Below are positions 17,647 to 27,053 of a stretch of DNA of 64,000 nucleotides, in pieces; position 1 is the first letter of the stretch; every line of letters starts with the position of its first letter. Below the pieces are notes generated by a model, which made no database searches, was not told the origin of the DNA, and worked only from the letters and a program-made list of their open reading frames with translations. Origin of the DNA: Klenkia brasiliensis (GTDB lineage Bacteria; Actinomycetota; Actinomycetes; Mycobacteriales; Geodermatophilaceae). The DNA is taken from contig NZ_FNCF01000001.1 of NCBI RefSeq assembly GCF_900100695.1, positions 1 to 64,000 on the forward strand, written 5' to 3'. Both the position numbers and the translations under genes were made by a program.

Positions 17647-18209
17647 CGCATGCCCTGCTCGAGGACGGGGCGCCGGCCCGGTGCCATGTGGGCGAGGGCC
17701 TCGCGCAGCTGGACGCGACCGCGGTGGATGCGGCTGCGCACCGTGCCGAGCTTGATGCCGAGGGTCGCAGCGATCTCCTCGTAGGTCAGCCCCTCGATGT
17801 CGCAGAGGACGACGGCGACGCGGAACTCCGGGGACAGCGCGTCGAGCGCGGCCTGCACCTGCGGGTCCAGGTGGGTGTCGGTGTAGACCTGCTCGGGGCT
17901 GGGGGCGGTGCCCGGCAGCCGCTCGGTGTCCTCGGGCAGCGCGTCGAAGCGGATGCGCTGCCGGCGCCGGACCATGTCCAGGAACAGGTTCGTGGTGATG
18001 CGGTGCAGCCAGCCCTCGAACGTGCCCGGCGAGAAGTCGGCCAGCGAGCGGAACACCCGCACGAAGGTCTCCTGCGTGAGGTCCTCGGCGTCGTGGGCGT
18101 TGCCCGACAGCCGGTAGGCCAGCCGGTAGACGCGCGCCGAGTGGTCGCGGACGACCTGCTCCCAGGTCGGCGCGACCCAGGTGTCGGTGGCGGGCACGGG
18201 CTCGGTCAC
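17643..18209 (-). CDS. sigE: ECF RNA polymerase sigma factor SigE
   Basis: 188 residues: region 2 with [29 protein letters not shown], and region 4 with [20 protein letters not shown] and [11 protein letters not shown]. It directs polymerase to envelope-stress promoters. The GTG start follows GGAG by five bases. The methyltransferase / sigE / rseA / htrA / tatB order matches M. tuberculosis Rv1220c-Rv1224. I found no clear GGAAC/GTT auto-promoter just upstream. Confidence 0.94.
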   Translation of the reverse strand: MTEPVPATDTWVAPTWEQVVRDHSARVYRLAYRLSGNAHDAEDLTQETFVRVFRSLADFSPGTFEGWLHRITTNLFLDMVRRRQRIRFDALPEDTERLPGTAPSPEQVYTDTHLDPQVQAALDALSPEFRVAVVLCDIEGLTYEEIAATLGIKLGTVRSRIHRGRVQLREALAHMAPGRRPVLEQGMR

Positions 18210-18404
18210 TGCTCCAGGATCGCAGACCGCGACGGCCCGGGCCTCCTCGCGGGGGGACGTTCGGGGGGCGGTCGACTCGGACGGGGGACGCTTCAGGCGC
18301 ACACCCGGACCAACGGTCGGGGCAGCCCCCCGTGTTCCCGCGTCCGGCCGGGTCACAGGTGGTGCACAGCCCGGCTCGCTGCGCCCCCACCAGCCCGGGC
18401 GCAC

Positions 18405-18410
18405 TACCCT
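18405..18410 (+). promoter_or_regulatory. -10 box of the methyltransferase gene
   Basis: TACCCT lies 6 nt before the GTG at 18417 with no Shine-Dalgarno; a leaderless start is likely. Confidence 0.45.
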
Positions 18411-18416
18411 CGCCCG

Positions 18417-19091
18417 GTGACCACCGCCGCCGGACCGCCGCCCACGGGCGGCCCGACCACCGACGCGGCGGCCTACGCCGACACCTTCGCCGCCGAGACG
18501 CCCGCCCTGGTCGCCGCCCGGCACCGGGCCACCGCCGCGGTCGGGGCCCTGGGCACGGTCGCCCCGGTCGAGCCCGCGGTCGGCGCCACGCTGGCCGTGC
18601 TGGCCGCCGGGGTCGGCGCCCGCTCGGTGGTGACCATCGGCGGCGGGGGCGGGGTCGCCGGGCTGTGGCTGCTGCAGGGCATGCGGCCCGACGGCGTGCT
18701 GACCGCGCTGGACGCCGACCCCACCGAGCTGCGCGCGGCCCGCCGCACCTTCACCGACGCCGGGCTGCCCAGCGGTCGCACCCGGCTGATCTTCGGGACG
18801 CTGGGCGAGGTGCTCCCCCGGCTGTCCACCGGCGCCTACGACCTGGTCTGCTGCGCCGGCCCGCCGGCCGAGTACAGCAAGCAGCTGCCCGCGCTCCTCG
18901 GCCTGGTCCGCACCGGTGGGTCGCTGGTGCTGCACGGCATCAGCGCGTCCTCGGTCGCCGACCGCTCCCAGCGCGACCCGCAGACCGTCGCCTGGCGCGA
19001 GCTGGTCCGCGCGGTGAAGGACGACGAGGACCTCGTCCGCGCGGTGATCCCGGTCGGCGCCGGCCTGCTCGTCGCCACCAAGCGCGGCTAG
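18417..19091 (+). CDS. O-methyltransferase-like SAM-dependent methyltransferase
   Basis: 224 residues. The SAM-binding loop [19 protein letters not shown] (around residue 72) and acidic strand LTALDADP match the class I fold of the Rv1220c/catechol-O-methyltransferase-like group. Its divergent position beside sigE is the same as Rv1220c in M. tuberculosis. Substrate unknown. The stop shares CTAG with the convergent neighbour. Confidence 0.87.
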   Translation: MTTAAGPPPTGGPTTDAAAYADTFAAETPALVAARHRATAAVGALGTVAPVEPAVGATLAVLAAGVGARSVVTIGGGGGVAGLWLLQGMRPDGVLTALDADPTELRAARRTFTDAGLPSGRTRLIFGTLGEVLPRLSTGAYDLVCCAGPPAEYSKQLPALLGLVRTGGSLVLHGISASSVADRSQRDPQTVAWRELVRAVKDDEDLVRAVIPVGAGLLVATKRG

Positions 19092-19525
19092 CGCCCCGCC
19101 GCCCAGGCCCGCAGCTGCTCGGCCTGCTCCTCCAGCCGCTGCCTGCTGCCGGGGAACGGGATCGCCTCGGTGGCCACCAGCGGCAGCCCGGACCCGTCCG
19201 GGAGCAGCAGCTGGATGCGGCGCAGCGAGCCGGGGCCGCCGGCGCGGTCGGTCATCACCCGGTCGACGTCGGAGCGCTGCAGGACCGTCGTGCGGAACCA
19301 GTTGCGGACCACCAGCCGCCCCTGGTCGTCGGTGCGGGCCCGGCTGAGCGCCCGCGCGGTGTTCGCCGTGGTGATCCCCACGACCGCCGCGACGAAGACG
19401 TAGGGGAAGAACCCGCTGTCCTCGCCGAAGGACAGCACGGACACCACCATGCCGACCGCGACCACGTAGGAGGCGGCCAGCAGCACCAGCGAGAGGGTGG
19501 GTTGGCGCAGGTCGACCACGGTCAC
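19088..19525 (-). CDS. PH-domain-like small membrane protein
   Basis: 145 residues. Two N-terminal membrane helices (about 12-30 and 38-58) are followed by a soluble beta-rich part that resembles bacterial PH-like membrane proteins ([21 protein letters not shown]). Function unknown. The GTG start has no ribosome-binding site. Confidence 0.7.
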   Translation of the reverse strand: MTVVDLRQPTLSLVLLAASYVVAVGMVVSVLSFGEDSGFFPYVFVAAVVGITTANTARALSRARTDDQGRLVVRNWFRTTVLQRSDVDRVMTDRAGGPGSLRRIQLLLPDGSGLPLVATEAIPFPGSRQRLEEQAEQLRAWAAGR

Positions 19526-19549
19526 GGCGGCATGGTGGCACGGCGGCGG

Positions 19550-20050
19550 TCAGCTGAAGGGGTACCGCGCCACCGCTGCCCAGGGGCCGTTCTCGTACCG
19601 CCACAGGCCCAGGCCCTCCGCGGCCACCGGGTAGGGCTCGAAGTCCGCGGCCAGGTCGTCGTGCAGGGCCTGCGCCGCGGCCGGGGCGACCTTGTTCTGC
19701 ACGGTCACGTGCGGGTGGCGCCACTGCGCGTCCTGCCGGGTCAGCCACGGCGCCCACCGGCGGGCCAGCGCCGTCCGCAGGTCGGTGACGTCGTCCGAGC
19801 GCAGGTCGTAGGCGACCCCGCGGCCCAGCAGCCGGACCCCGGCGACCTCCACCTCGATGCCGGGCCGGTCGGCGGCGGCCGCCAGGTCGGCCCGGACGGC
19901 GTCCTCGTGCTCGCCGGGCACCGCGTGGAACAGGGTCACGTGCGCGCCGACGACCAGCCGGTCGGCCGGGAAGTGCCGCGACCGCAGCTGGTCGAAGCGG
20001 GCCCGGGCCCGCTCCTCCAGCAGCAGCGTGACGACGAGCGGGGCGGTCAA
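19550..20050 (-). CDS. 2'-5' RNA ligase/phosphoesterase-like protein
   Basis: 166 residues with the paired HxT motifs of the 2H phosphoesterase superfamily: HVTLFH near residue 38 and HPHVTVQNK near residue 112. The fold acts on cyclic or 2'-5' phosphodiesters; the bacterial substrate is not known. It starts at a TTG that overlaps the glgC stop (TTGA), so it is coupled to glgC, although no link to glycogen is evident. Confidence 0.88.
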   Translation of the reverse strand: MTAPLVVTLLLEERARARFDQLRSRHFPADRLVVGAHVTLFHAVPGEHEDAVRADLAAAADRPGIEVEVAGVRLLGRGVAYDLRSDDVTDLRTALARRWAPWLTRQDAQWRHPHVTVQNKVAPAAAQALHDDLAADFEPYPVAAEGLGLWRYENGPWAAVARYPFS

Positions 20051-21270
20051 TCGACGATGGCGCGGGCGCCCTTGCCCAGGACGGTCACCCCACCGGGGCT
20101 CACGTGGTAGCGGGCCCGGTCGGCGTCGTGGTCGACCCCGATCCGCGCGAACGGGGGGACGACGACGTTCTTGTCCAGGATCGCCCGGCGGACGACGGCG
20201 CCCTCGCCGATGTGCACCCCGTCCATGAGCACGCTGTCCTCGACGTAGCTGGCGCCGTCGACCCGCACCCCCGGGCTGACCACCGAGCCGCGCACGGTGC
20301 CCCCGGCGACGATGACCCCGGCGCTGACCATGGAGTCCTCGGCCCGGCCGCCCAGCACGAACTTCGCCGGCGGCAGCTGCGGGGGCAGGGTGTAGATGGG
20401 CCACCGGTCGTTGTAGAGGTTGAAGATCGGCGACACCGAGCGCAGGTCCATGTGCGCGTCGAAGTAGCTGTCCATGGTCCCGACGTCGCGCCAGTAGCCG
20501 TGGTCGCGCTCGGTCGCGCCGGGCACCTTGTTGGTGGAGAAGTCGTAGACCCAGGCCTCGCCCTTGTCGGCGAGCATCGGCATGATCGAGCCGCCCATGT
20601 CGTGCACCGACGAGTCGTCCTCGGCGTCGGCGCGCAGGGCCTCCAGCAGCGCCTCGGTGGTGAACACGTAGTTGCCCATCGAGGCGAAGCTCTCCTCGGG
20701 CGAGTCCGGCAGGCCCGGCGGGTCGGCGGGCTTCTCCAGGAAGCTCTTCACCTTGCCCTCGGCGGTGGCGTCGATGACGCCGAACTGGTCGGCGTCGCTG
20801 CGCGGCACCCGGAGCCCGGCGACGGTCACCCCGGCACCGGTCTGCAGGTGCTGGTCGATCATCTGCGCCGGGTCCATCCGGTAGACGTGGTCGGCGCCGA
20901 AGACGACGACGATCTCCGGGCGGGCGTCGTGGATGAGGTTCAGCGACTGGAAGATCGCGTCGGCGCTGCCGGTGAACCACCGCGGGCCGAGGCGCTGCTG
21001 CGCGGGCACCGGGGTGATGAAGTTGCCCAGCAGGCTGCTCATCCGCCACGTGGTGGTGATGTGCCGGTCCAGCGAGTGGCTCTTGTACTGGGTGAGCACC
21101 GCGATCTGCCGGATCTCGGCGTTGACCAGGTTGCTCAGCACGAAGTCGACGAGCCGGTAGTTGCCGCCGAAGGGCACCGCGGGCTTCGCCCGGTCCTGGG
21201 TCAACGGGGACAGGCGCTTGCCCTCGCCACCAGCAAGGACGATGCCGAGGACCCGCGGGCTGCCACGCAT
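20047..21270 (-). CDS. glgC: Glucose-1-phosphate adenylyltransferase
   Basis: 407 residues. Contains [20 protein letters not shown] (nucleotide binding and regulatory arginine/lysine), [19 protein letters not shown] and the C-terminal left-handed beta-helix repeats. Makes ADP-glucose from ATP and glucose-1-phosphate. It diverges from glgA, which uses the product. A TAGGTT box is 6 nt before the ATG. Confidence 0.96.
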   Translation of the reverse strand: MRGSPRVLGIVLAGGEGKRLSPLTQDRAKPAVPFGGNYRLVDFVLSNLVNAEIRQIAVLTQYKSHSLDRHITTTWRMSSLLGNFITPVPAQQRLGPRWFTGSADAIFQSLNLIHDARPEIVVVFGADHVYRMDPAQMIDQHLQTGAGVTVAGLRVPRSDADQFGVIDATAEGKVKSFLEKPADPPGLPDSPEESFASMGNYVFTTEALLEALRADAEDDSSVHDMGGSIMPMLADKGEAWVYDFSTNKVPGATERDHGYWRDVGTMDSYFDAHMDLRSVSPIFNLYNDRWPIYTLPPQLPPAKFVLGGRAEDSMVSAGVIVAGGTVRGSVVSPGVRVDGASYVEDSVLMDGVHIGEGAVVRRAILDKNVVVPPFARIGVDHDADRARYHVSPGGVTVLGKGARAIVD

Positions 21271-21276
21271 GTGGTG

Positions 21277-21282
21277 AACCTA
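21277..21282 (-). promoter_or_regulatory. -10 box of glgC
   Basis: TAGGTT on the minus strand, 6 nt before the glgC ATG. The same hexamer is used in front of glgA. Confidence 0.45.
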
Positions 21283-21383
21283 ACGGCTCGCGTGCCCCGG
21301 TGTGCACCGGACCTCCGCGGCACGTGACCCTTCGGGGCCACCGGTCCACCACCGGGGGTGCCGGCATCGGTCAGAATGGGTCG

Positions 21384-21944
21384 GTGAAGCTCACCCGCGC
21401 CGTCCCCCGCAGCGTGGCGATCGAGACCGCCCGGCGGGCGGCCGACGTCGCGCTGGAGCGCTGCCTGGCCGACCTGCGCACCGCCGTCGGCCGCGAGGTG
21501 GGGGTGCACGACAGCCTGGTGGTGTTCCGGCTGCAGCGCAGCATGGACGCCCTCGGCCTGGCCGGGGTCGACGTCGTCGTGCACGGCCGGACGACGTCGC
21601 TGACCCCGGTGGGTGCCGACCTGGCCGCCTGGACCGAGCTGTACGGCGACCTGCTGGAGTGCATCGGCCGCTGGACGCTCACCCCCTGCCCCGAGGGCCT
21701 CGTCGTGGGCCTGCACCGCGACCGGGCCGACATCGTCGGCTACCCCGGCGAGCACTGCGACCACTGGGACGGCGGCCCCGACCTCGCGGTCGAGCACCCC
21801 GCGCCCGACCCGCTCAGCACCCTGGACGAGGCACCCTTCCCCGACTGCTGCGCCGGCCACCGGGTGCACGCCGCGCTCGAGGCCCTCGGCGCCCCGGCGC
21901 CCAGCGTCCGCGGCGACTTCGACTGCGACGACCCGCAGGACTGA
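21384..21944 (+). CDS. Uncharacterised protein with Cys/His-rich C-terminus
   Basis: 186 residues, not recognised. The N-terminal half is mostly helical and charged (ARRAADVALERCLADLRTAV). The C-terminal third clusters potential metal ligands: GEHCDHWDGG, FPDCCAGHRVH and FDCDD. It lies between glgC and glgA and may be co-transcribed with glgA (26 nt gap). The GTG is 6 nt after CAGAAT, a good -10 match, so the mRNA may be leaderless. Confidence 0.7.
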   Translation: MKLTRAVPRSVAIETARRAADVALERCLADLRTAVGREVGVHDSLVVFRLQRSMDALGLAGVDVVVHGRTTSLTPVGADLAAWTELYGDLLECIGRWTLTPCPEGLVVGLHRDRADIVGYPGEHCDHWDGGPDLAVEHPAPDPLSTLDEAPFPDCCAGHRVHAALEALGAPAPSVRGDFDCDDPQD

Positions 21945-21957
21945 CCCGCCCACCCAC

Positions 21958-21963
21958 TAGGTT
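21958..21963 (+). promoter_or_regulatory. -10 box of glgA
   Basis: TAGGTT, 7 nt before the glgA ATG, identical to the box at glgC. No Shine-Dalgarno. Confidence 0.45.
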
Positions 21964-21970
21964 CTGCGCC

Positions 21971-23143
21971 ATGCGCGTGGGAGTCGTCACCCGGGAGTGG
22001 CCGCCGGACGTCTACGGGGGTGCCGGCGTCCACGTCGAGCACCTGGTCGCCGCGATGCGCGGGCTGGAGCGGGGGCCCGACATCGACGTGCACTGCTTCG
22101 GAGGGCCGCGCACCGACGCCACCGCGCACGCCGTCCCGGCCGGGCTGGCCGACGCCAACGGCGCGCTGCAGGCCGTCGGGGTGGACGTCGAGATCGCCGC
22201 GGCGCTCGGCTCGGCCGACGTCGTGCACTCCCACACCTGGTACGCCAACCACGCCGGCCAGCTCGCCTCGCTGGTGCACGGCATCCCGCACGTGGTCACC
22301 GCGCACTCCCTCGAGCCGCGCCGGCCGTGGAAGGCCGACCAGCTGGGCGGGGGCTACCGGCTGTCCAGCTGGGTCGAGCGCACCGCTTACCTGGCCGCCG
22401 ACGCGGTGATCGCGGTCAGCCACGGCATGCGCACCGACGTGCTGGACGCCTACCCCGAGCTCGACCCGGACAAGGTCCTCGTGGTCGGCAACGGGGTGGA
22501 CGCCGAGGCCTACCGCCCGGTGCACGACGACGACGTGGTCCGCGGGCTCGGCGTCGACCCGGCCCGGCCCTACGCGCTGTTCGTCGGCCGGATCACCCGG
22601 CAGAAGGGCCTGGTGCACCTGCTGGCCGCCGCCGAGCAGCTGCCGCCCGAGGCCGGCCTCGTGCTGTGCGCCGGAGCCGCGGACACCCCCGCCGAGCGGC
22701 AGCAGGTCGCCGACGCCGTGGTGGAGCTGCAGCGCCGCCGCACCGGGGTCGTGTGGATCGAGGAGATGCTGCCGCGCGAGAAGCTGGTCCCGCTGATCAC
22801 CGGCGCGACGGTGTTCGTCGTCCCCTCGGTGTACGAGCCGCTGGGCATCGTGAACCTGGAGGCCGCGGCCTGCGGCACCGCCGTGGTTGCCTCGGCCGTG
22901 GGCGGCATCCCCGAGGTGGTCGCCGACGGCCGCACCGGGCTGCTGGTGCCCTACGACGAGCAGGACCCGGCCGGCTTCGCCGCCGGGCTGGCCGCGCGGA
23001 TGTCCGAGCTGCTGGCCGACCCCGACCGGGCCGCCGGGATGGGTGCGGCTGGCCGCGACCGGGTGCTCGCGGAGTTCGGCTGGCCGGCGATCGCCGAGCA
23101 GACCGTGGCCGTCTACGACCGGGTGCTCGCCGCGCGCGGGTAA
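21971..23143 (+). CDS. glgA: Glycogen synthase GlgA / maltose-1-phosphate synthase GlgM type
   Basis: 390 residues, GT4 GT-B fold: an N-terminal WPPDVYGGAGVHVEHL acceptor motif, TAHSLEP and SYEPLGIVNLEAAACG-type (here SVYEPLGIVNLEA) donor site with the conserved E-x7-E. Length and sequence fit the actinobacterial group that includes M. tuberculosis Rv1212c (GlgM), which makes maltose-1-phosphate from ADP-glucose and glucose-1-phosphate. Whether it elongates glycogen or feeds the GlgE route cannot be settled here. Confidence 0.93.
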   Translation: MRVGVVTREWPPDVYGGAGVHVEHLVAAMRGLERGPDIDVHCFGGPRTDATAHAVPAGLADANGALQAVGVDVEIAAALGSADVVHSHTWYANHAGQLASLVHGIPHVVTAHSLEPRRPWKADQLGGGYRLSSWVERTAYLAADAVIAVSHGMRTDVLDAYPELDPDKVLVVGNGVDAEAYRPVHDDDVVRGLGVDPARPYALFVGRITRQKGLVHLLAAAEQLPPEAGLVLCAGAADTPAERQQVADAVVELQRRRTGVVWIEEMLPREKLVPLITGATVFVVPSVYEPLGIVNLEAAACGTAVVASAVGGIPEVVADGRTGLLVPYDEQDPAGFAAGLAARMSELLADPDRAAGMGAAGRDRVLAEFGWPAIAEQTVAVYDRVLAARG

Positions 23144-23149
23144 CGTTCG

Positions 23150-23262
23150 CCTGCCGGCCGCGAGGCCGGTGACGGAGCGGGAGCGAAGCCGGTGCGAGTC
23201 CGGCGCTGTCCCGCAACTGTGAGGGGCCCCGGGCCCCGAGCCAGGTCGCCTGCCGCCCCGTC
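23150..23262 (+). promoter_or_regulatory. Cobalamin (B12) riboswitch
   Basis: The B12-box core is at 23187-23220 (GCCGGTGCGAGTCCGGCGCTG then CCCGCAACTGT), and the closing GAGCCAGGTCGCCTGCC is at 23238-23254, both characteristic of AdoCbl riboswitches. Downstream, GGAGCGGGTCGC (23280-23291) can pair with GCGACCGCTCC before the gene, a likely expression platform. It precedes an importer of the BtuFCD type, which fits repression of B12 uptake when cobalamin is plentiful. Confidence 0.9.
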
Positions 23263-23341
23263 CTGCCACCGACCCCCGCGGAGCGGGTCGCGCAGTCGGG
23301 CTCCCCCGTCGGCGACCGCTCCGCCCGCCGCAGGAGCTCCC

Positions 23342-24268
23342 GTGCCCCGTCGCCCGATCCTCGCCGTCCTCCTGGGGACCGTGCTCGCCCTCGCCGGCTG
23401 CTCCGGCGGCGGTGACCCCGCACCGTCCGCGGCCCCGTCCTCCTCGGCCGCGGACGCCGCGTTCCCGGTCACCGTCCGCGGCGACACCGGCGAGCTGACC
23501 CTCGACGCCGCACCCGAGCGGATCGTGTCGATGTCGGCGTCGGCCACCGAGACGCTGTTCGCCCTCGACGCCGGGGACCAGGTGGTCGCGGTCGACAGCA
23601 CCTCGACCTACCCGGAGCAGGCGCCGGTCACCGACCTGTCGGCCTTCACCCCGAACGCCGAGGCGATCGCCGGCTACGAGCCCGACCTCGTGGTGATCAG
23701 CGACGACATCGACGGTCTGGCCGCGAACCTGGACACCCTCGGCATCCCGGTGCTGCAGCTGGGCGCCGCGGAGTCCCTGGACGACGCCTACGCCCAGATG
23801 ACGACGCTGGGCGACGCCACCGGCCACCGCGCGGAGGCCGACGCCCTCGTGCAGTCGACGAAGGACCGCATCGACGCCGCGGTGGCCGCGGCGGGCGGCG
23901 CCGGCGAGGGCCTGTCGGTCTACCACGAGCTCGACCCCAGCGGGTACAGCGCGACCAGCGCCACCTTCGTGGGCGGCATCTACTCCCTGTTCGGCCTGAC
24001 CAACATCGCCGACGCCGCCGGTCAGGACACCGGCTACCCCCAGCTGTCGGCGGAGTACGTCGTCGACGCCGCGCCCGACGTCGTCGTGCTGGCCGACACC
24101 GTCTGCTGCGCCCAGGACGCCGCCGCCCTCGCCGCGCGACCGGCCTTCGACACGCTGCCCGCCGTGCAGAGCGGCCGGGTCCTCGCCGCCGACGACGACG
24201 TCGCCTCCCGGTGGGGCCCGCGCATCGCCGACCTCGCCGAGCAGGTGTCGCAGACCCTGCAGGGCTGA
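23342..24268 (+). CDS. btuF: Cobalamin ABC transporter substrate-binding lipoprotein
   Basis: 308 residues. A signal peptide with lipobox LAGC at residues ~17-20, then a Peripla_BP_2 fold (ERIVSMSASATETLFAL, VVAVDST, PDLVVISDD). Captures the ligand outside the membrane. The GTG follows AGGAG. The upstream B12 riboswitch is what points to cobalamin rather than iron-siderophore, since the families look alike. Confidence 0.9.
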   Translation: MPRRPILAVLLGTVLALAGCSGGGDPAPSAAPSSSAADAAFPVTVRGDTGELTLDAAPERIVSMSASATETLFALDAGDQVVAVDSTSTYPEQAPVTDLSAFTPNAEAIAGYEPDLVVISDDIDGLAANLDTLGIPVLQLGAAESLDDAYAQMTTLGDATGHRAEADALVQSTKDRIDAAVAAAGGAGEGLSVYHELDPSGYSATSATFVGGIYSLFGLTNIADAAGQDTGYPQLSAEYVVDAAPDVVVLADTVCCAQDAAALAARPAFDTLPAVQSGRVLAADDDVASRWGPRIADLAEQVSQTLQG

Positions 24269-24269
24269 G

Positions 24270-25283
24270 GTGCGCGCCCGCCCGACGGCGCACCTGGTCG
24301 GCGCCGGCGGCGTGCTGGTCGCCGCCGTCCTGGTCGGGGTCGGCGTCGGGGCGCTGCCGCTGGCACCGGGACCGGTGCTGGCCACCCTCGCCGACCGGGC
24401 GGTGCGCCCCCTCGGAGGTTCCGTGAACGGCGGCCTGGGGCCGGTGCAGGCCGCAGCGCTGCTGCAGCTGCGGCTGCCGCGGGTGGTGCTCGCCGTGCTG
24501 GTCGGCGGTGCGCTGGCGATCGCGGGCGCGGCCTACCAGGGCGTGTTCCGCAACCCGCTGGCCGACCCGTACCTGCTCGGCGCCGCCGCCGGCGCGGGGC
24601 TCGGCGCGACGCTGGTCATCGCCTACGCACCCGGCTCGGGCGCCGTACCGGTCGCGGCGTTCGTCGGCGCGCTGGTCGGGGTGGGCGCCTCCTTCGCCCT
24701 GGGCACGGCGGCCGGCGGGTCCTCCAGCGCCACGCTGCTGCTGGCCGGGGTCGCGGTGGCGTCGTTCCTCGCCGCGGGTCAGACGCTGGTGCAGCAGCGC
24801 AACGCCGAGGACCTGCAGCAGGTGTACGGCTGGCTGCTGGGCCAGCTCGGCCGGGCGTCCTGGTCGGAGGTGCTGCTGGTGCTGCCCTACCTGGGCGCCG
24901 CGGTCGCCGTCCTGCTGGTGAGCGGGCGCGCGCTGGACGTGCTCGCGGTCGGGGACGACGAGGCTCGTTCCCTCGGCGTGCACCCCGGCCGGCTGCGGCT
25001 GCTGGTGGTGGTCGCGGCGTCGCTGGCGACCGCGTCGGCGGTCGCGGTCAGCGGGCTGATCGGGTTCGTCGGGCTGGTCGTGCCGCACGTGGCCCGCAAG
25101 CTCGTCGGCGGCGCGCACGCGGTGCTGCTGCCGATGTCGCTGCTGGCCGGTGGCGCGTTCCTGGTGCTCGCTGACCTGCTCGCCCGCACCGTGCTGGCAC
25201 CGGCCGAGCTGCCGCTGGGCGTGGTCACCGCGTTCGTCGGCGCGCCGTTCTTCGCGGCGCTGCTGTGGAGCCGGCGCCGGTGA
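24270..25283 (+). CDS. btuC: Cobalamin ABC transporter permease (FecCD/BtuC family)
   Basis: 337 residues, about ten helices. Family marks are GAAYQGVFRNPLADPYLLG, WLLGQLG and GFVGLVVPH. It starts one base after the binding-protein stop and overlaps the ATPase start by GTGA. Forms the channel for cobalamin import. Confidence 0.92.
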   Translation: MRARPTAHLVGAGGVLVAAVLVGVGVGALPLAPGPVLATLADRAVRPLGGSVNGGLGPVQAAALLQLRLPRVVLAVLVGGALAIAGAAYQGVFRNPLADPYLLGAAAGAGLGATLVIAYAPGSGAVPVAAFVGALVGVGASFALGTAAGGSSSATLLLAGVAVASFLAAGQTLVQQRNAEDLQQVYGWLLGQLGRASWSEVLLVLPYLGAAVAVLLVSGRALDVLAVGDDEARSLGVHPGRLRLLVVVAASLATASAVAVSGLIGFVGLVVPHVARKLVGGAHAVLLPMSLLAGGAFLVLADLLARTVLAPAELPLGVVTAFVGAPFFAALLWSRRR

Positions 25284-26053
25284 GCGCGGGGCTGGAGGTC
25301 ACCGGTCTCGGGGTGCGGCTCGGCCGGGCCCAGGTGCTCACCAACGTCGGGCTCGCGGCCGCGCCGGGGTCGTGGACGGCGGTCATCGGGCCGAACGGGG
25401 CCGGCAAGTCGACGCTGCTGCGGGCGGTGCTCGGCGTCGTGGCGCACACCGGCGCGGTCCGGTGGGACGACGACGCCCTGGACACCGCGCCCCGCCGCGA
25501 GCGGGCCCGCCGGATCGCCTACGCCCCCCAGCTCCCGGTGCTGCCCGAGGGCGTGACCACCCGCGACTACGTGGCGCTGGGCCGCACCCCGCACCGGCCG
25601 CTGCTGGCCGCCCCGCGGGCCGCCGACCGCGCGGTGGTCGAGGAGACGATGGCCCGACTCGAGCTCGGTGCGCTGGCCGACCGGGTGCTGACGACGCTGT
25701 CCGGCGGCGAGCAGCAGCGGGCGGTGCTGGCCCGGGCGTTGGCCCAGCAGCCGCAGGTGCTGCTGCTCGACGAGCCCACCGCGGCGCTCGACCTCGGCCA
25801 CGCCCAGCAGGTGCTGGACCTGGTCGACCGGCTGCGCCGCACCGACGGGCTCACCGTGCTCAGCACGCTGCACGACCTGTCCCTGGCCGGGCAGTACGCC
25901 GACCGGCTGGTGCTGCTCGCCGCCGGCCGGGTGGTCGCCGACGGCACCCCCGCCCAGGTGCTCACCCCGGACGCGCTGCGCACCCACTACGGCGCCCGCG
26001 CCACCGTCGTCCCCGGCCCCGACGGCCCCGCCGTCCTCCCCGTCCGGGACTGA
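25280..26053 (+). CDS. btuD: Cobalamin ABC transporter ATPase
   Basis: 257 residues: Walker A GPNGAGKST, Q-loop YAPQ, signature LSGGEQQRA, Walker B LLLDEPTAALD and H-loop STLHD. Powers the BtuFC pair. The GTG overlaps the permease stop. Confidence 0.92.
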   Translation: MSAGLEVTGLGVRLGRAQVLTNVGLAAAPGSWTAVIGPNGAGKSTLLRAVLGVVAHTGAVRWDDDALDTAPRRERARRIAYAPQLPVLPEGVTTRDYVALGRTPHRPLLAAPRAADRAVVEETMARLELGALADRVLTTLSGGEQQRAVLARALAQQPQVLLLDEPTAALDLGHAQQVLDLVDRLRRTDGLTVLSTLHDLSLAGQYADRLVLLAAGRVVADGTPAQVLTPDALRTHYGARATVVPGPDGPAVLPVRD

Positions 26054-26081
26054 CCGGTCGCCGGCCGGTGTTGGGCCGGTC

Positions 26082-27053
26082 GTGGACATCGGGCTCTCGC
26101 TGCTGGACCGGACGCGCACCCGGGTCGGGGAGACCGACGCGGACGCCGTCGCGCACACCGTCGAGCGGGCGCGGCGGGCCGAGGCGCTGGGCTACGACCG
26201 GTTCTGGGTCGCCGAGCACCACGGCGTCCCCGGGGTGGCCGGCTCGGCACCCGCGGTGCTGCTCGCCGTCCTCACCGGGCAGACCTCCCGCATCCGGCTG
26301 GGCTCGGCCGGCGTGATGCTGCCGCACCACCAGCCGCTGGTGGTCGCCGAGCAGTTCGCCACCCTGGCCGCCGTGGCGCCCGGGCGCATCGACCTCGGGG
26401 TCGGCCGCTCCCCCGGCTTCACTGCGCCGGTCCGCCGCGCGCTGCGCCAGGGCGCGGGGGACTTCGCCGCCGACCTCGCCGAGCTGCGCGCCCACCTCGA
26501 GGGCACCGCCGAGATCACCGCCCATCCGCGGCCGGCCGCCGCCGTCCCGCTGTTCGTGCTGGCCACCGGGCACGGGCTGGACGTCGCCGCGGAGCTCGGG
26601 TTGCCCGTCGTTGTCGGCGGGCCGCTGCTGCGCGACCCCGAGCAGCCGCTGGACCGCTACCGGCAGGCCTTCCGTCCCTCCGCCCAGCAGGACCGGCCCT
26701 GGGTCGGCATCAGCCTGGACGTGCTGGTCGCCGACACCGACGCCGCCGCCCGCGACCTGCTCCTGCCCGAGGCGTGGGCGATGGCGCAGGCCCGCACCAC
26801 CGGCACGTTCCCGGCGCTGCAGCCGCCCCGGCCGATGACCGCCGTGCAGCAGCGCTACGCCGACCAGACGGTGGCCGGCGCGGTGGCCGGCACGCCCGCC
26901 CGGGTGACCGAGCAGCTGGCGGAGCTGGTCGAGCGCACCGGCGCGGCCGAGCTGGTGGCGTCGTCGTCCACCCTGGACCGGGGTGCGCTGGCGGACTCCG
27001 ACGCGGCGCTGGCCGAGCTGGTCAGCCCCGCAGCCGTGCCCGCCCGCGGCTGA
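26082..27053 (+). CDS. LLM-class flavin-dependent oxidoreductase
   Basis: 323 residues, bacterial luciferase-like TIM barrel: FWVAEHHGVPG, LGSAGVMLPHHQPLVVAEQFATL and IDLGVGRSPG. It uses reduced FMN (or F420 in some relatives) on an unknown substrate. GTG start 28 nt after the ATPase gene. Its 3' end overlaps the convergent phosphatase gene by 32 nt. Confidence 0.88.
   Translation: MDIGLSLLDRTRTRVGETDADAVAHTVERARRAEALGYDRFWVAEHHGVPGVAGSAPAVLLAVLTGQTSRIRLGSAGVMLPHHQPLVVAEQFATLAAVAPGRIDLGVGRSPGFTAPVRRALRQGAGDFAADLAELRAHLEGTAEITAHPRPAAAVPLFVLATGHGLDVAAELGLPVVVGGPLLRDPEQPLDRYRQAFRPSAQQDRPWVGISLDVLVADTDAAARDLLLPEAWAMAQARTTGTFPALQPPRPMTAVQQRYADQTVAGAVAGTPARVTEQLAELVERTGAAELVASSSTLDRGALADSDAALAELVSPAAVPARG

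Noticed and set aside
18210-18416. SigE autoregulated promoter (GGAAC and GTT)
   Set aside because: No GGAAC-type -35 with correct spacing was seen in the 207 nt between sigE and the methyltransferase.
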